This document shows positions 8,649-17,500 of a stretch of 64,000 nucleotides of DNA, piece after piece. The notes under the pieces were generated by a model, which had not been told where the DNA came from, did no database searches, and saw only the letters and a list, made by a program, of their open reading frames with translations. Both the position numbers and the translations under genes were made by a program. The stretch lies in NCBI GenBank assembly GCA_036500145.1, contig DASYCO010000078.1, positions 19,017 through 83,016 on the forward strand, read 5' to 3'. This DNA is from CAMAVH01 sp036500145. GTDB lineage: Bacteria; Pseudomonadota; Alphaproteobacteria; SMXQ01. How positions within the stretch are numbered: the stretch's first letter is position 1; every line of letters starts with the position of its first letter.

Positions 8649-9410
8649 CTATGCGTGTCGACGGCCGACGACGGTGAACAGCGTGATCAGCGCGCCGTCG
8701 AATTCGCGCTTCTGGTAGTGGACGTTGACCGTCGTGTGGGGGAAGCCCAGCAGCCTCAGCGCGTTGACGAAGAAGGCCGGCGAGAACGACCACCAGGTGT
8801 CGAAATTCTCGAAGTCGGGATGGGGAAGGAGGCGGCAGACGGACTGCTCTCCCAGAGTGACGTCGTGCAGCTCGGTCACGACGATCGTGTCGCGGACCCG
8901 TTGCGCCACGCTTTCCAGAATCAGGAAGGGCGAACGCGTATGCAGCAGCACCGCCGCCAGGATGCCGATGTCGAAGTCGCCGGCGGCATCGGGAATTTTC
9001 TCGGGCACGGTCTCGATCAGGCGGACTTGCGACTTGTGGAGGTGATGCAGGTACCAGAAGGAATTTCGCACGCCGGTGATGTGCGTCGCGAATTCCTTGC
9101 GCCACTTGTCCGTCGAGAAGTTGCGCAAGGGCACCACGTCCCACAGATGTTCCATGGAAGGCTCCAGCGCCGTCACGCGGGCGCCGTGCTTTTCCATGTG
9201 GAACGAGAGGAAGCCGCTGGCGGGGCCGATCTCCAGGACGGAGCGGTCCTGGAAGTCGACGTTGCCGAGATAGGCGTCCACGTTGGGCCGCAGGTCCCAC
9301 TGGCCATGCACCGTGCCGTTCGGCAGGTCCACGGTGTGGTAGAACTGGCAGTCCTCGAAGGCCGGCTGCGGCTTTTCTATCTGGGTCACGGGGGCGTCGG
9401 GAACAGTCAT
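8649..9410 (-). CDS. Class I SAM-dependent methyltransferase
   Basis: The 253-residue protein has a Rossmann methyltransferase core: SVLEIGPASGFLSFHMEKHG (motif I, residues about 56-75), then ALEPS as the acidic motif II, and FDIGILAAVLLHTRSP as motif IV. The ATG ending at 9410 overlaps the stop of the upstream gene (ATGA), arguing for translational coupling. The arrangement YHTVDLPNGTVHGQWDLRPN before the core resembles methyltransferases in polysaccharide and tRNA-wobble (CmoB-like) families, but the context favours sugar methylation. Acceptor unknown. Confidence 0.85.
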   Translation of the reverse strand: MTVPDAPVTQIEKPQPAFEDCQFYHTVDLPNGTVHGQWDLRPNVDAYLGNVDFQDRSVLEIGPASGFLSFHMEKHGARVTALEPSMEHLWDVVPLRNFSTDKWRKEFATHITGVRNSFWYLHHLHKSQVRLIETVPEKIPDAAGDFDIGILAAVLLHTRSPFLILESVAQRVRDTIVVTELHDVTLGEQSVCRLLPHPDFENFDTWWSFSPAFFVNALRLLGFPHTTVNVHYQKREFDGALITLFTVVGRRHA

Positions 9411-11164
9411 GTCTTGCGCATCCAGAAGCTGCCGCCGAGGTTCGCCGCGGCTTGCGGTATCTGTCCGGCGATCATGCCGGGACATTGATGTTCGAGCCAG
9501 TTCGTGAAGAAGACCGTCTCGAAGGCGGCGTTATAGGAAAGGAAAGCCCGCAGGAGATAAAGCTCGTTCCAGGAGCGTCGATCCTGGAAGAACCATTCCC
9601 TGGGATATTCGAAGGGGTGGAAGACGTCATGCATGCAGATCAGCACGCCGGGATTGATGCGCGGAAACGTCTTGAAGAAGTGATGGTTGACGTCGCTGCC
9701 CGCCTTGGAGACGTGAGTCGAATCGATGAACAGGATGTCGCCCGCCTGCAGCTCGTCGAACGGCGCCGATCCGACGTCCTGGACCGGCTGGTCGTGCAGT
9801 CGCACGGCCTCGCCCGGCCGCAGCAGGGACCGCAGCAATTCCGGATAGGGCTCGATGAAGGAGCACTCGATGGCGCCGTCGAAATAGCGCTCGTTGACGT
9901 CGAGGATCAGGCAGGAGGAATGGCCCGACCCCACCTCCAGAATTCGGCGCGGGCGGTGCAGCCGCATCATGGAGGCGAACAGGATGGCGTCGAAATAGGA
10001 GAAGTTGCCGTTCTCGTAGCCATAGCGCAGGCCGTCCTGGGGCTTCGCGCCGAACGGCAGGTCGTTGGCCAGCGGCGTGAGGCGCTTCAGCATCTCCTTA
10101 TGGGCCGCGAGGTCGAGGCTGAGGCCGTCCAGGGGCTGCGCCGGATCGAACAGGCGGTCGGCGCGCTTTGCCAGCTCGTCCAGGTTCACCACGGGCGAAT
10201 AGTAATGATCGTTGGGGACGAAGGAGGCTGTGCCCAGGCTCGTGCGAACCGGCTGAGCGGGTTGTGCTGACTGCGCGCCAGCTTTGCGCCAGGCCATGCC
10301 GGTCCAGTCGATCTGTTCCAGCGGCTCGGCAATGCCTCGTTCGGCGCGGAAGTCTTCGACGGCACGGCGGCAGGGCGGGAGCGCGCCATAGTCGTCGACC
10401 ACGACATATCCGCCGGGCACGACCTTGTCGTAGAGCGCCAGCAGCGCGTCCATGGTTGATTCATAGAGGTCGCCATCGAGCCGCAGCAGAGCCAACTGCT
10501 CGATCGGCGCGGCCGGCAGCGTGTCGCGGAACCAGCCGGGCAGGAAGCGGACCTGGCCATCCAGCAAGTCGTAGCGGCGAAACAGGTCGCGCACGCGCTC
10601 TTCGTCGATGGCCAGGATCGGCTGCTGGCGGGTGCTGAGGTCGTAGCCGATGTCCTCGCTGACCGAGGGCGGCGGCAGGCCGACGAACGAATCGGCGACC
10701 CAGACGGTCCGGTCCGTCACGCCATGGGCCGCCAGATGCGCGCGCATGAAGATCGTCGCGCCGCCGCGCCACACGCCGGTTTCGATCAGGTCGCCGGGAA
10801 TGTTCTCGTTCTGGATGACGTCGAGGCAGGCGTGCAGGTGATCCAGCCGCTTGCGCCCGATCATGGTGTGGACATGTTCGGAAAGATTGCGCGGATCGTA
10901 GGTCTGGCCGTTGGGGCCCGGCCATAGCACCATCGAGCCGTCTTCGCGCGCGCTCTGGAGCTGCGCCATGATGTCGGGCCTGCGGCCGGCGATGTCGCGG
11001 ATCGTCGCCTCATCCGGCTGCTGGCCCTGCTGGCGGCAGAGAAGGAGGTAATGCAGCACGCCCTCAAGCTCGAGGTAGAGGTCGTTGGTCAGGGACTTCT
11101 TGACCATTCCCAGGTATTTTTCGGCGAGCGACGGGGCTCCGGACCGGTCAGAGAGTGGTGGCAT
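9407..11164 (-). CDS. Two-domain methyltransferase: TylF-like domain fused to a second class I domain
   Basis: The 585-residue protein contains two separate methyltransferase modules. Residues about 80-300 resemble TylF/MycF macrocin O-methyltransferases: DLIETGVWRGGATIFMRAHL, WVADSFVGLPPP, LALLRLDGDLYESTMDALLA, and GGYVVVDDYGALPPCR. Residues about 390-570 hold a second Rossmann core: ILEVGSGHSSCLILDV, FIEPYPELLRSLL, AGDILFIDSTHVSKAGSDV and a VLICMHDVFHPFEYPREWF stretch. TylF enzymes methylate sugar hydroxyls and use Mg2+. The fusion could methylate two positions of one glycan. Its ATG faces rfbC across an AT-rich divergent region of 160 bp. Confidence 0.88.
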   Translation of the reverse strand: MPPLSDRSGAPSLAEKYLGMVKKSLTNDLYLELEGVLHYLLLCRQQGQQPDEATIRDIAGRRPDIMAQLQSAREDGSMVLWPGPNGQTYDPRNLSEHVHTMIGRKRLDHLHACLDVIQNENIPGDLIETGVWRGGATIFMRAHLAAHGVTDRTVWVADSFVGLPPPSVSEDIGYDLSTRQQPILAIDEERVRDLFRRYDLLDGQVRFLPGWFRDTLPAAPIEQLALLRLDGDLYESTMDALLALYDKVVPGGYVVVDDYGALPPCRRAVEDFRAERGIAEPLEQIDWTGMAWRKAGAQSAQPAQPVRTSLGTASFVPNDHYYSPVVNLDELAKRADRLFDPAQPLDGLSLDLAAHKEMLKRLTPLANDLPFGAKPQDGLRYGYENGNFSYFDAILFASMMRLHRPRRILEVGSGHSSCLILDVNERYFDGAIECSFIEPYPELLRSLLRPGEAVRLHDQPVQDVGSAPFDELQAGDILFIDSTHVSKAGSDVNHHFFKTFPRINPGVLICMHDVFHPFEYPREWFFQDRRSWNELYLLRAFLSYNAAFETVFFTNWLEHQCPGMIAGQIPQAAANLGGSFWMRKT

Positions 11165-11324
11165 TGCGACTTTCGCCAGACTATAAAAAATCCTCGAATG
11201 TAGTGCCTATAGTACATGGTTGGCATTTGACAGGAAATCCGCATGGCGAGGCCGGGGGCTGGCATGAAGTGCATCCGCGGACCGGGTGCCGCATGAACTT
11301 TCATCGCCTGGCAGGCGCCGCCCG
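11165..11324. promoter_or_regulatory. AT-rich divergent intergenic region (methyltransferases / rfbC)
   Basis: This 160-bp gap separates the minus-strand methyltransferase operon from plus-strand rfbC. It is markedly more AT-rich than the surrounding genes around 11176-11230. It contains TATAGT-like hexamers in both orientations (11208-11213 on plus, about 11180-11185 on minus) and a TTGACA at 11227-11232, but no pair has correct spacing in my reading. Promoters for both directions are expected here. Confidence 0.45.
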
Positions 11325-11870
11325 ATGAAGAAGCTCAGCGAGCCATTGCCGGGGGTGGCGGTCTTCGAATGGCCCATCCATCGCGACAGGCGGGGATGCT
11401 TCCTCGAGATTTTCCGGGCCGACAAGCTGGCCGCCCACGGCATTGCCGCAGATTTCGTGCAGGACAACATCTCAAGCTCGCATCGGGGCGTGCTGCGCGG
11501 CCTGCATTTCCAGAATCCCCATGCGCAGGGGAAGTTCGTCATCCCCCTGAGCGGCCGCATCTACGACGTGACGGTGGACGTCCGGCGCGATTCGCCGCAT
11601 TTCGGCCGATGGGCCGCCGTCGAGCTCGACGGCGATGAGGGCACGGCCATCTGGATTCCGCCGGGATTCGCCCATGGCTTCCAGGTTCTCTCCGAACAAT
11701 CCACCGTCCTTTATAAAGTGACGGAATTCTGGGCCGCGGGCGCCGAACATACGATCCGGTGGGACGACCCGGCGCTGGGAATCGCATGGCCTGTCGCCGA
11801 TCCCGTCCTGTCGGACAAGGATGCGCTCGCCCCCCTGCTGGCGGAGTTGACGTGCCTGCCAGCGCTGTAG
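11325..11870 (+). CDS. rfbC: dTDP-4-dehydrorhamnose 3,5-epimerase
   Basis: The 181-residue protein matches RfbC/RmlC, the cupin that epimerises dTDP-4-keto-6-deoxyglucose at C3 and C5 in dTDP-L-rhamnose synthesis. Visible marks are VFEWPIHRDRRGCFLEIF, NISSSHRGVLRGLHFQ with the catalytic histidine at about His61, VDVRRDSPHFGRW, IPPGFAHGFQVLSE and VLYKVTEFW. ATG 11325 is chosen over 11286. The next gene (rfbD) overlaps its end by 19 bp. RfbA and RfbB are not in the window, so the first two pathway steps must be encoded elsewhere. Confidence 0.95.
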   Translation: MKKLSEPLPGVAVFEWPIHRDRRGCFLEIFRADKLAAHGIAADFVQDNISSSHRGVLRGLHFQNPHAQGKFVIPLSGRIYDVTVDVRRDSPHFGRWAAVELDGDEGTAIWIPPGFAHGFQVLSEQSTVLYKVTEFWAAGAEHTIRWDDPALGIAWPVADPVLSDKDALAPLLAELTCLPAL

Positions 11871-12772
11871 ACCCGGCCGGCGCGGTCCTGGTCGTCGGCA
11901 AGGACGGCCAGCTCGGCCGGCATCTCTGCCGGCGCTTCGCCGGCCGCCGCCTCGTGGCGATGGGGCGGGACGATCTTAATCTCGCCGACCGCGATTCCAT
12001 TCGGCGCGCCGTCGCCTCGGTCAAGCCTGCCGTCATCGTCAACGCTGCCGCCTACACGAACGTCGACGCGGCGGAGCAGGCGCCGGCCGACGCCTTCGCC
12101 GTCAACCGCGACGGCGTGCGCCACATGGCCGAAGTCGCCGCCGAAACGGATGCGGCGCTCCTGCATGTTTCGACCGACTATGTGTTCGACGGCGTCGCGG
12201 GCGCGCCCTACGGCGAAGCTGCCGCCGCCGCGCCGGTCAACAGCTACGGCGCCAGCAAGCTGGCCGGCGAAGCGGCCGTCGCGGAGAGCGGCGCGCGGCA
12301 TTTGATCCTGCGGACGAGCTGGCTGTTCTCGGAATTCCCCGGGAATTTCGTGACGCGAATCCTGCAGCTTCTCGGCGAACGGGAGAGCCTGGACGTGGTC
12401 GAGGACCAGATCGGCTCGCCGACCGATGCGGCCTGCCTGGCGGATGTCATCGCCCGCATCGTCTCTGCAGGCGCGCCGGAGCTGTTCGCGGCTGGCCCGG
12501 GGCGGGTCCTGCATGTGGCGAACGGCGGATTCGCCACGCGCTTCGCCCTCGCCGGACATATCCTGGCTCGCGCACGGGAGATGGGCTTGCCGCTCCGCTG
12601 CGCGGAAATTCGGCCGATCGCGACGGCGGCCTATCCGCTGCCGGCGGCACGCCCCGCCGATTCGCGCCTTGCGACCGACCGGCTGCGCACGGACTATGGC
12701 ATCGTGCCGCCTTCGTGGCAGAGCAGCGTTGACCGCGTGCTGGCCGCTATCATCTCCCCCGTCGTGACATGA
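11852..12772 (+). CDS. rfbD: dTDP-4-dehydrorhamnose reductase
   Basis: The 306-residue protein is an RfbD/RmlD short-chain reductase that reduces dTDP-4-keto-L-rhamnose to dTDP-L-rhamnose. It shows the NAD(P)-binding VVGKDGQLGRHL near the N-terminus, VIVNAAAYTNVDAAE, STDYVFDG and the catalytic NSYGASKLAGE (YxxxK), then RTSWLFSEFPGNF. A GTG at 11852 is taken as the start because GGAG (11842-11845) lies 6 bases upstream. It overlaps rfbC by 19 bp, and its own stop overlaps the next ATG (ATGA at 12769-12772). The longer frame from 11759 would run far into rfbC. Confidence 0.95.
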   Translation: MPASAVDPAGAVLVVGKDGQLGRHLCRRFAGRRLVAMGRDDLNLADRDSIRRAVASVKPAVIVNAAAYTNVDAAEQAPADAFAVNRDGVRHMAEVAAETDAALLHVSTDYVFDGVAGAPYGEAAAAAPVNSYGASKLAGEAAVAESGARHLILRTSWLFSEFPGNFVTRILQLLGERESLDVVEDQIGSPTDAACLADVIARIVSAGAPELFAAGPGRVLHVANGGFATRFALAGHILARAREMGLPLRCAEIRPIATAAYPLPAARPADSRLATDRLRTDYGIVPPSWQSSVDRVLAAIISPVVT

Positions 12773-13719
12773 AGCAGGAAGACCGCATGGCGGAATCAGC
12801 GACCGATCAGGGCGACATTCAGAGGGTCGACGAAGTCTGGGGCGATCCCGACAACTGGGCCGCCGAAGGCTGGCATTGGACGCATCTGCCGGCCATCCAT
12901 CGCATGAACAACCGCCATGTGACCGGCGATCCAGACCTGTCCGCCTTGGCGTGGTTCTTCGAAAGGGTGGCGCGTGAGCAAAGCTTGCCGCTCGACCGCG
13001 CCCTGGTCCTCGCCTGCGGCGGGGGGCATCTGGAACGCCTCTTGCGCAGCAGCGGCTGGGCCCGCGAAGTCGTTGCCATCGATCTGTCGCCACGCAGCCT
13101 CGCGACGGCGGAAGAGACCGCCAAGGCGCAAGGGCTGACCGGCATCCGCTACCAGATCGGGGACATGAACAGGCTCGATGTGGTGGGGCCGTTCGACGCC
13201 GTGTTCAACGTGTCGGCGAGCCATCACTGCAGCAATCTTGAAGGCCTGTTTGACGTCGTGAAGCGGGTGCTCAAGCCCGGCGGCTGGTTCTTTACCGACG
13301 ACTTCGTGGGCCCGAGCCGCTTCCAGTGGAGCGATCTCCAGGTCCTTCAAATCAACCGGCTGCTGCAGATGCTGCCCGACCGCTTCGTCCACAGCCGGTC
13401 GGGCTGGTGCCGGCGGGGGTTCTACCGCAACGATGCGAAGGTGGTGGCGGACTTCGATCCCAGCGAGGCGGTGAGATCGGCGGAAATCCTGCCGCTGCTG
13501 CATCGGCATTTCCACGTCGAGACATGCCGTGGCTACGGCGGCGGCCTGCTCCATCTGGCGCTCGCCAACGTGGCGCATACTTTCGATCCGGAGCAGACGG
13601 GCGACCCGACCGGGCCGGCCTATCTCGACCTGCTGATCGAAGCGTCGGACCATCTGCGCCGCACGGGGCGCACTCAGGACGATTTCGCCGTCGCCATCGC
13701 GCGCCACCCCAAGAGCTGA
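12769..13719 (+). CDS. Class I SAM-dependent methyltransferase
   Basis: The 316-residue protein has a Methyltransf_11/25-type core: ALVLACGGGHLERLL (motif I), VVAIDLSPRSLATAEE (motif II), YQIGDMNRL, FDAVFNVSASHHCSNLEG, and VLKPGGWFFTDDFVG. The start ATG overlaps the rfbD stop, so it is coupled to dTDP-rhamnose synthesis and may methylate the rhamnose or its glycan. Its 3' end overlaps the convergent methyltransferase gene by 46 bp. The acceptor cannot be told from sequence. Confidence 0.87.
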   Translation: MKQEDRMAESATDQGDIQRVDEVWGDPDNWAAEGWHWTHLPAIHRMNNRHVTGDPDLSALAWFFERVAREQSLPLDRALVLACGGGHLERLLRSSGWAREVVAIDLSPRSLATAEETAKAQGLTGIRYQIGDMNRLDVVGPFDAVFNVSASHHCSNLEGLFDVVKRVLKPGGWFFTDDFVGPSRFQWSDLQVLQINRLLQMLPDRFVHSRSGWCRRGFYRNDAKVVADFDPSEAVRSAEILPLLHRHFHVETCRGYGGGLLHLALANVAHTFDPEQTGDPTGPAYLDLLIEASDHLRRTGRTQDDFAVAIARHPKS

Positions 13720-14546
13720 TCCAAGGTGGCATCGTCGTTGCCGCTCAGGGCCAGCAGCCGGTCCATGGCTGGCGCATAAGGCAGCGGGCCGTAGAGTTCG
13801 ATGATGACGTCGAAGCGGTCCCGCAGCAGCGTCGACGCGGGATCGAGCCCCGTCACCAAGGTCAGGCCCGTCGGCGCCGCGGGGATCGTCAGCAGGCGCA
13901 GGTCCGGCCGCAGCGCCCGCAGGCAAGGCACGATCTTCCAGCCGTCGCCCGTGTAGAAGCCCGTCGTGCGCTCGCGCGTCGCGGTCTCCGCGTTCAGCGG
14001 CCATGTGTCGTGGAGGGCGACGATCCCGCCCGGACTCATGAGAGCTTCCAGGCTGATGAAATCGCGCAGCACCTGTTCGAAGCGGTGGTCGCCGTCGATG
14101 AAGGCGAAGTCGACAGGGCCGGTAAGGGCGGCGCGCATCTCCGGATCGGCGAAGAAGGCATCGCTGGTGGCGGTGAAGATCCGCGTTCGGGCGGCCCAGT
14201 CCGTCGAGGCCGGCGCCTGCGGCACGGGGTCGATGCCGAAGGCCAAGGTTGGCGGCTGCGCCAGTTGCAAGGCCAGCCCGGATTCGATGCCGACCTCGAC
14301 ATAGACGGCGGGGCGCAGGGCAGCGTGCAGCCGTTCCAGCCATGCCCGGTAATCCGGCCCGGGGCGCTGGATCAGCGCGAGGCCCAGATGCGCTTCCGGA
14401 ATGTCCGCCTCGCATTCGAGCGCTTGCGCGAAGGCCTGTCGCGCGGCGGCGAGGCGGCCGGCTTCGAGCGCCTGGCAGCCTTCCAGGATCAGGCTGCGCA
14501 GCGGCTCCGGCCAGGGCTTGCTGAGCGATAGGGGAAGCATGCTCAT
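13674..14546 (-). CDS. Methyltransferase of the Methyltransf_24 type with a TPR-like N-terminus
   Basis: The 290-residue protein begins with a short helical, TPR-like stretch (ILEGCQALEAGRLAAARQAF), then a class I methyltransferase core: AVYVEVGIESGLALQLA, FGIDPVPQAP, VDFAFIDGDHRFEQVLRDF and GGIVALHDTWPLN. The IDGDHxFEQV motif is typical of sugar or cephalosporin-hydroxylase-like O-methyltransferases in glycan clusters. The ATG ending at 14546 overlaps the stop of the giant glycosyltransferase gene (ATGA), so the two are translationally coupled. Its 3' end runs 46 bp into the convergent plus-strand methyltransferase. Confidence 0.85.
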   Translation of the reverse strand: MSMLPLSLSKPWPEPLRSLILEGCQALEAGRLAAARQAFAQALECEADIPEAHLGLALIQRPGPDYRAWLERLHAALRPAVYVEVGIESGLALQLAQPPTLAFGIDPVPQAPASTDWAARTRIFTATSDAFFADPEMRAALTGPVDFAFIDGDHRFEQVLRDFISLEALMSPGGIVALHDTWPLNAETATRERTTGFYTGDGWKIVPCLRALRPDLRLLTIPAAPTGLTLVTGLDPASTLLRDRFDVIIELYGPLPYAPAMDRLLALSGNDDATLDQLLGWRAMATAKSS

Positions 14547-17500
14547 GCGGCGCCGGTCAGGGCGTCGTTCAGGACGCGCGAGAAGGTCTTCGGCGAGAAT
14601 TGCGTCTCCGCCTGTTCCAGCGCGGCGGCCTGCACGCGCTGCCAAAGTGCTGCGTCGCGATAGAGCGCGGCGATGGCCTCCGCGAATCCCTCGGCGTCCT
14701 GCGCGCCCATGGCTTGCTTGCCGGCCTGCCATCCCAGCTGGTCGAGGAGAAGCTGGGTCGCGACCACAGGCAGCCCGGCGCAGGCGGCTTCGATCACCTT
14801 GGCCGGAACGCCGGCGGCAAAGCGCGTCGGGGCGACGAACAGGCGAGCGCGGTCGTAGAAGGGCGCGAGATCGTCGATGCGCCCGACCAGTTCGATCTGG
14901 TCGGAGGCGAGTTCGGCGACGCGGTTGGAGCGGCATTCGCCGACGATGGCCAGCGGCACGGCCTGGCCGAGCTTGCGGTTCAGCCGCGGCAGGATCTCTT
15001 CGGCCAGCCACAGCAGGCTGTCCTCGTTCGGCGTATTGGGGTGGAGGGCGCCGACGAACAGCAGCCCTTGGCGTTGGCCGTGGCTGGGCGATGTGCGCTG
15101 GGCCGTGGCACTGTGGCACAGGATGCGCACGTCCCGCACGCCGAGCTCGCGGAACAGCCTGCCTTCGCGTTCGGACACGGCCAACACGCAGTCGGCGCGG
15201 CGGGCCAGGTCGATTTCGGCGTCGATCCGGCGTTGCGCTTCGGCACGCGGCATCGGCGCGCCTCGCACCTCGGCCTGTACGATCTCGCGCAGGGCGAAGA
15301 TGGCTTCCGCGTCGTAGATGATCCGCATGCCGAGGAAGAGCGCCGGGCGTCGGGTCCGTATGCGGTCGACGATCGCCATGTTGGTCGGGCGGCTCACCAG
15401 GAGGGTGTCGTAGAGGCCGCGACGGCGTTCGAGGAAGCGTTCGAGCGCGCCGACTCCCTCGCCCAGGATCACCTCCGTCTCCGGCGGCACGGCCTGGTAG
15501 ACCTCGCTCCATTCTCCGTCGACGCCCCACAGCGGGAAGAAGGTGACGTGATGTCCCGCGATGGCGCGCATCATCAGCTGCGCGCGGGGCAGGCCGGCGC
15601 CGCCGGCCTGATGCGGTACGGCGTCGTCGATGACCAGAAGGCGCGGCCGCGGCGTCGCGGCCCAGCGGTCGCGCAGTGGCGCGAAGTCGACGGGCAGGGA
15701 GCGTTGCGAGAGCTTCTCATGATGGCGCTGGAGGAACAGCGCCTTGTTCCTGTTGATCATGGCGATGGCCGCTTCGGCCGAGGCGGCGCTGCCCCATTCG
15801 AGGTGGCTGACCACGACGGCGGGGTCATAGACAACGCGGAAGCCGGCCCGGCGCGCTCGGAAGCAGAAATCGGTGTCTTCGTAGTAGGCCGGCGCAAGCG
15901 TCGCGTCGAAGCCGTCGAGCGCCAGCCACAGGCTGTGCCGGACCAAAAAGAAAGCGCCCGAGGTGAAGTCCGCGTCGCGCAGGAACTGGAACTGCGGCGC
16001 GTAGGGGCTCTCTCCCCGGCCGTAGCCCAGCGTCCCGCCGTCCTTGAGGGCGATGCCGCCGGCCTCCTGGAGCGTGCCGTCGGTCAGCACGATGCGGCCG
16101 CCGATGATGCCGATGCCGGGATCGGAATCGATGCGCCTGACGGCAGCGGCCAAGGCGTCGCGATGCAGGTAGGCGTCGCTGTTCAGGAACAGGACGTAGC
16201 GTCCCCGCGCTAGCGCGGCGCCTTGCCTGGCCGCGAGCAGGAAGCCGACATTCTCCTCGTTGCGCAGGATGGTCGCGCCGTCGACGCGGCCGAGCAGCGC
16301 GCCGGTTTCGTCGTGCGACGCGTTGTCGACGATGATGGTCTCGAACGCCACGCCCTGCTGGTCGGCCAGGGCGGTCAGGGTTTCGCGGCTGAGGCCGGCC
16401 TGATTGAACAGGATGACGACGACGGAGACGTCGGGCTTGTCGCTGGACGGCAGCGACAGGCGGATGTCCCTGTCCAGCCAGGACGTGATCGCGCGGCGGG
16501 CGAGCAGCCGGCTGCGCGCCTTGGCGTCGGGGGCAGTGTTGATGGCCTGCGCTTCGCTGCGCATGCGCATCCAGGCTTGTTCGAGCGCGGCGGCGATGCG
16601 CTGCGGCTGCAGCAGGGGCGAGGCCGACAGCTGCTGGCGCAGGCCCTGCCGGACGCCGTTCAGCTTGCCTAAGTCGGCGGCGAGGCGCTTGGCGATGGCG
16701 ACATATCCCGCCGCATCCTCGGCGATCCATGCGGCGCATCCCGCCGACGTCAGGATCGAGGCGCCCTGGCGTTCGGCGGCGAGGCCCTTGCCGGCGAGCG
16801 TGACGACGGGCGTGCCCATCCAGAGGGAATCGAGCAGGCAGAGCCCGCCGTTGCTCGGAAAGCTGTCGAGCGAGATGTCGATCTGCTGGAAGAACTGCAG
16901 ATGGTCGCCGTAGGCGCGGTGGTAGCGGTAGCCGACCCGGTCGGGATCGACGCCGTGGTGGACGAGGATGGCGGCAAAGCGGGTGCGGAATTCCCAGTCG
17001 CGGACCTGCCGGCCCATCAGCTCCAGCCGCGCGCCGGGAATGGCGGCGAGCAGCCCGGCCCAGGTTTCGAGGCAGTGGAGCGAGAGCCTGAGGCCGCGCA
17101 CGTCGCAGCCGAAGGTGACGTGGCCTTGCGCGAGCGCGGGCAGCTTGGTCACGGCAGGCGCCGTGGCGGGCGGCGTCCAGCTCCATTGCCCGCCGTCGAG
17201 GCGGAGCAGCGCTTCCTGGTAGGCGTCTTCGTTGCCGGCGGGAATGGCGACGTCGTCGGTGATCAGGAGGTCGAACAGTCCCGCGCCGTTGCCCCATCCG
17301 CCGAGCCAGCCGCATTGGATCGGTGCGACGCGGCGGCGCAGGGCGCGCAGGATGTCGGCTTGCCCGTGGAAGGGATGCAGGCCGACCGTATCGACCACGA
17401 CGTCGATCCCGTTCGCGGCGCAGGATGTCGCCAGGTCCGTTTCCCCAAGGTGATGGAGGGTGACGCGGCTGCGGATCTCGCGCGACAGGAAGGACGCGTC

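Noticed and set aside
9452..10270. Plus-strand frames opposite the two-domain methyltransferase (and similar frames opposite the giant glycosyltransferase, such as 16901-18700).
   Set aside because: They are GC-driven shadows with low-complexity translations. The minus-strand frames carry convincing conserved motifs.
11165..11324. A specific sigma-70 promoter between the methyltransferase operon and rfbC.
   Set aside because: TTGACA and TATAGT hexamers are present, but none pair with acceptable spacing and orientation, so only a general promoter region is reported.
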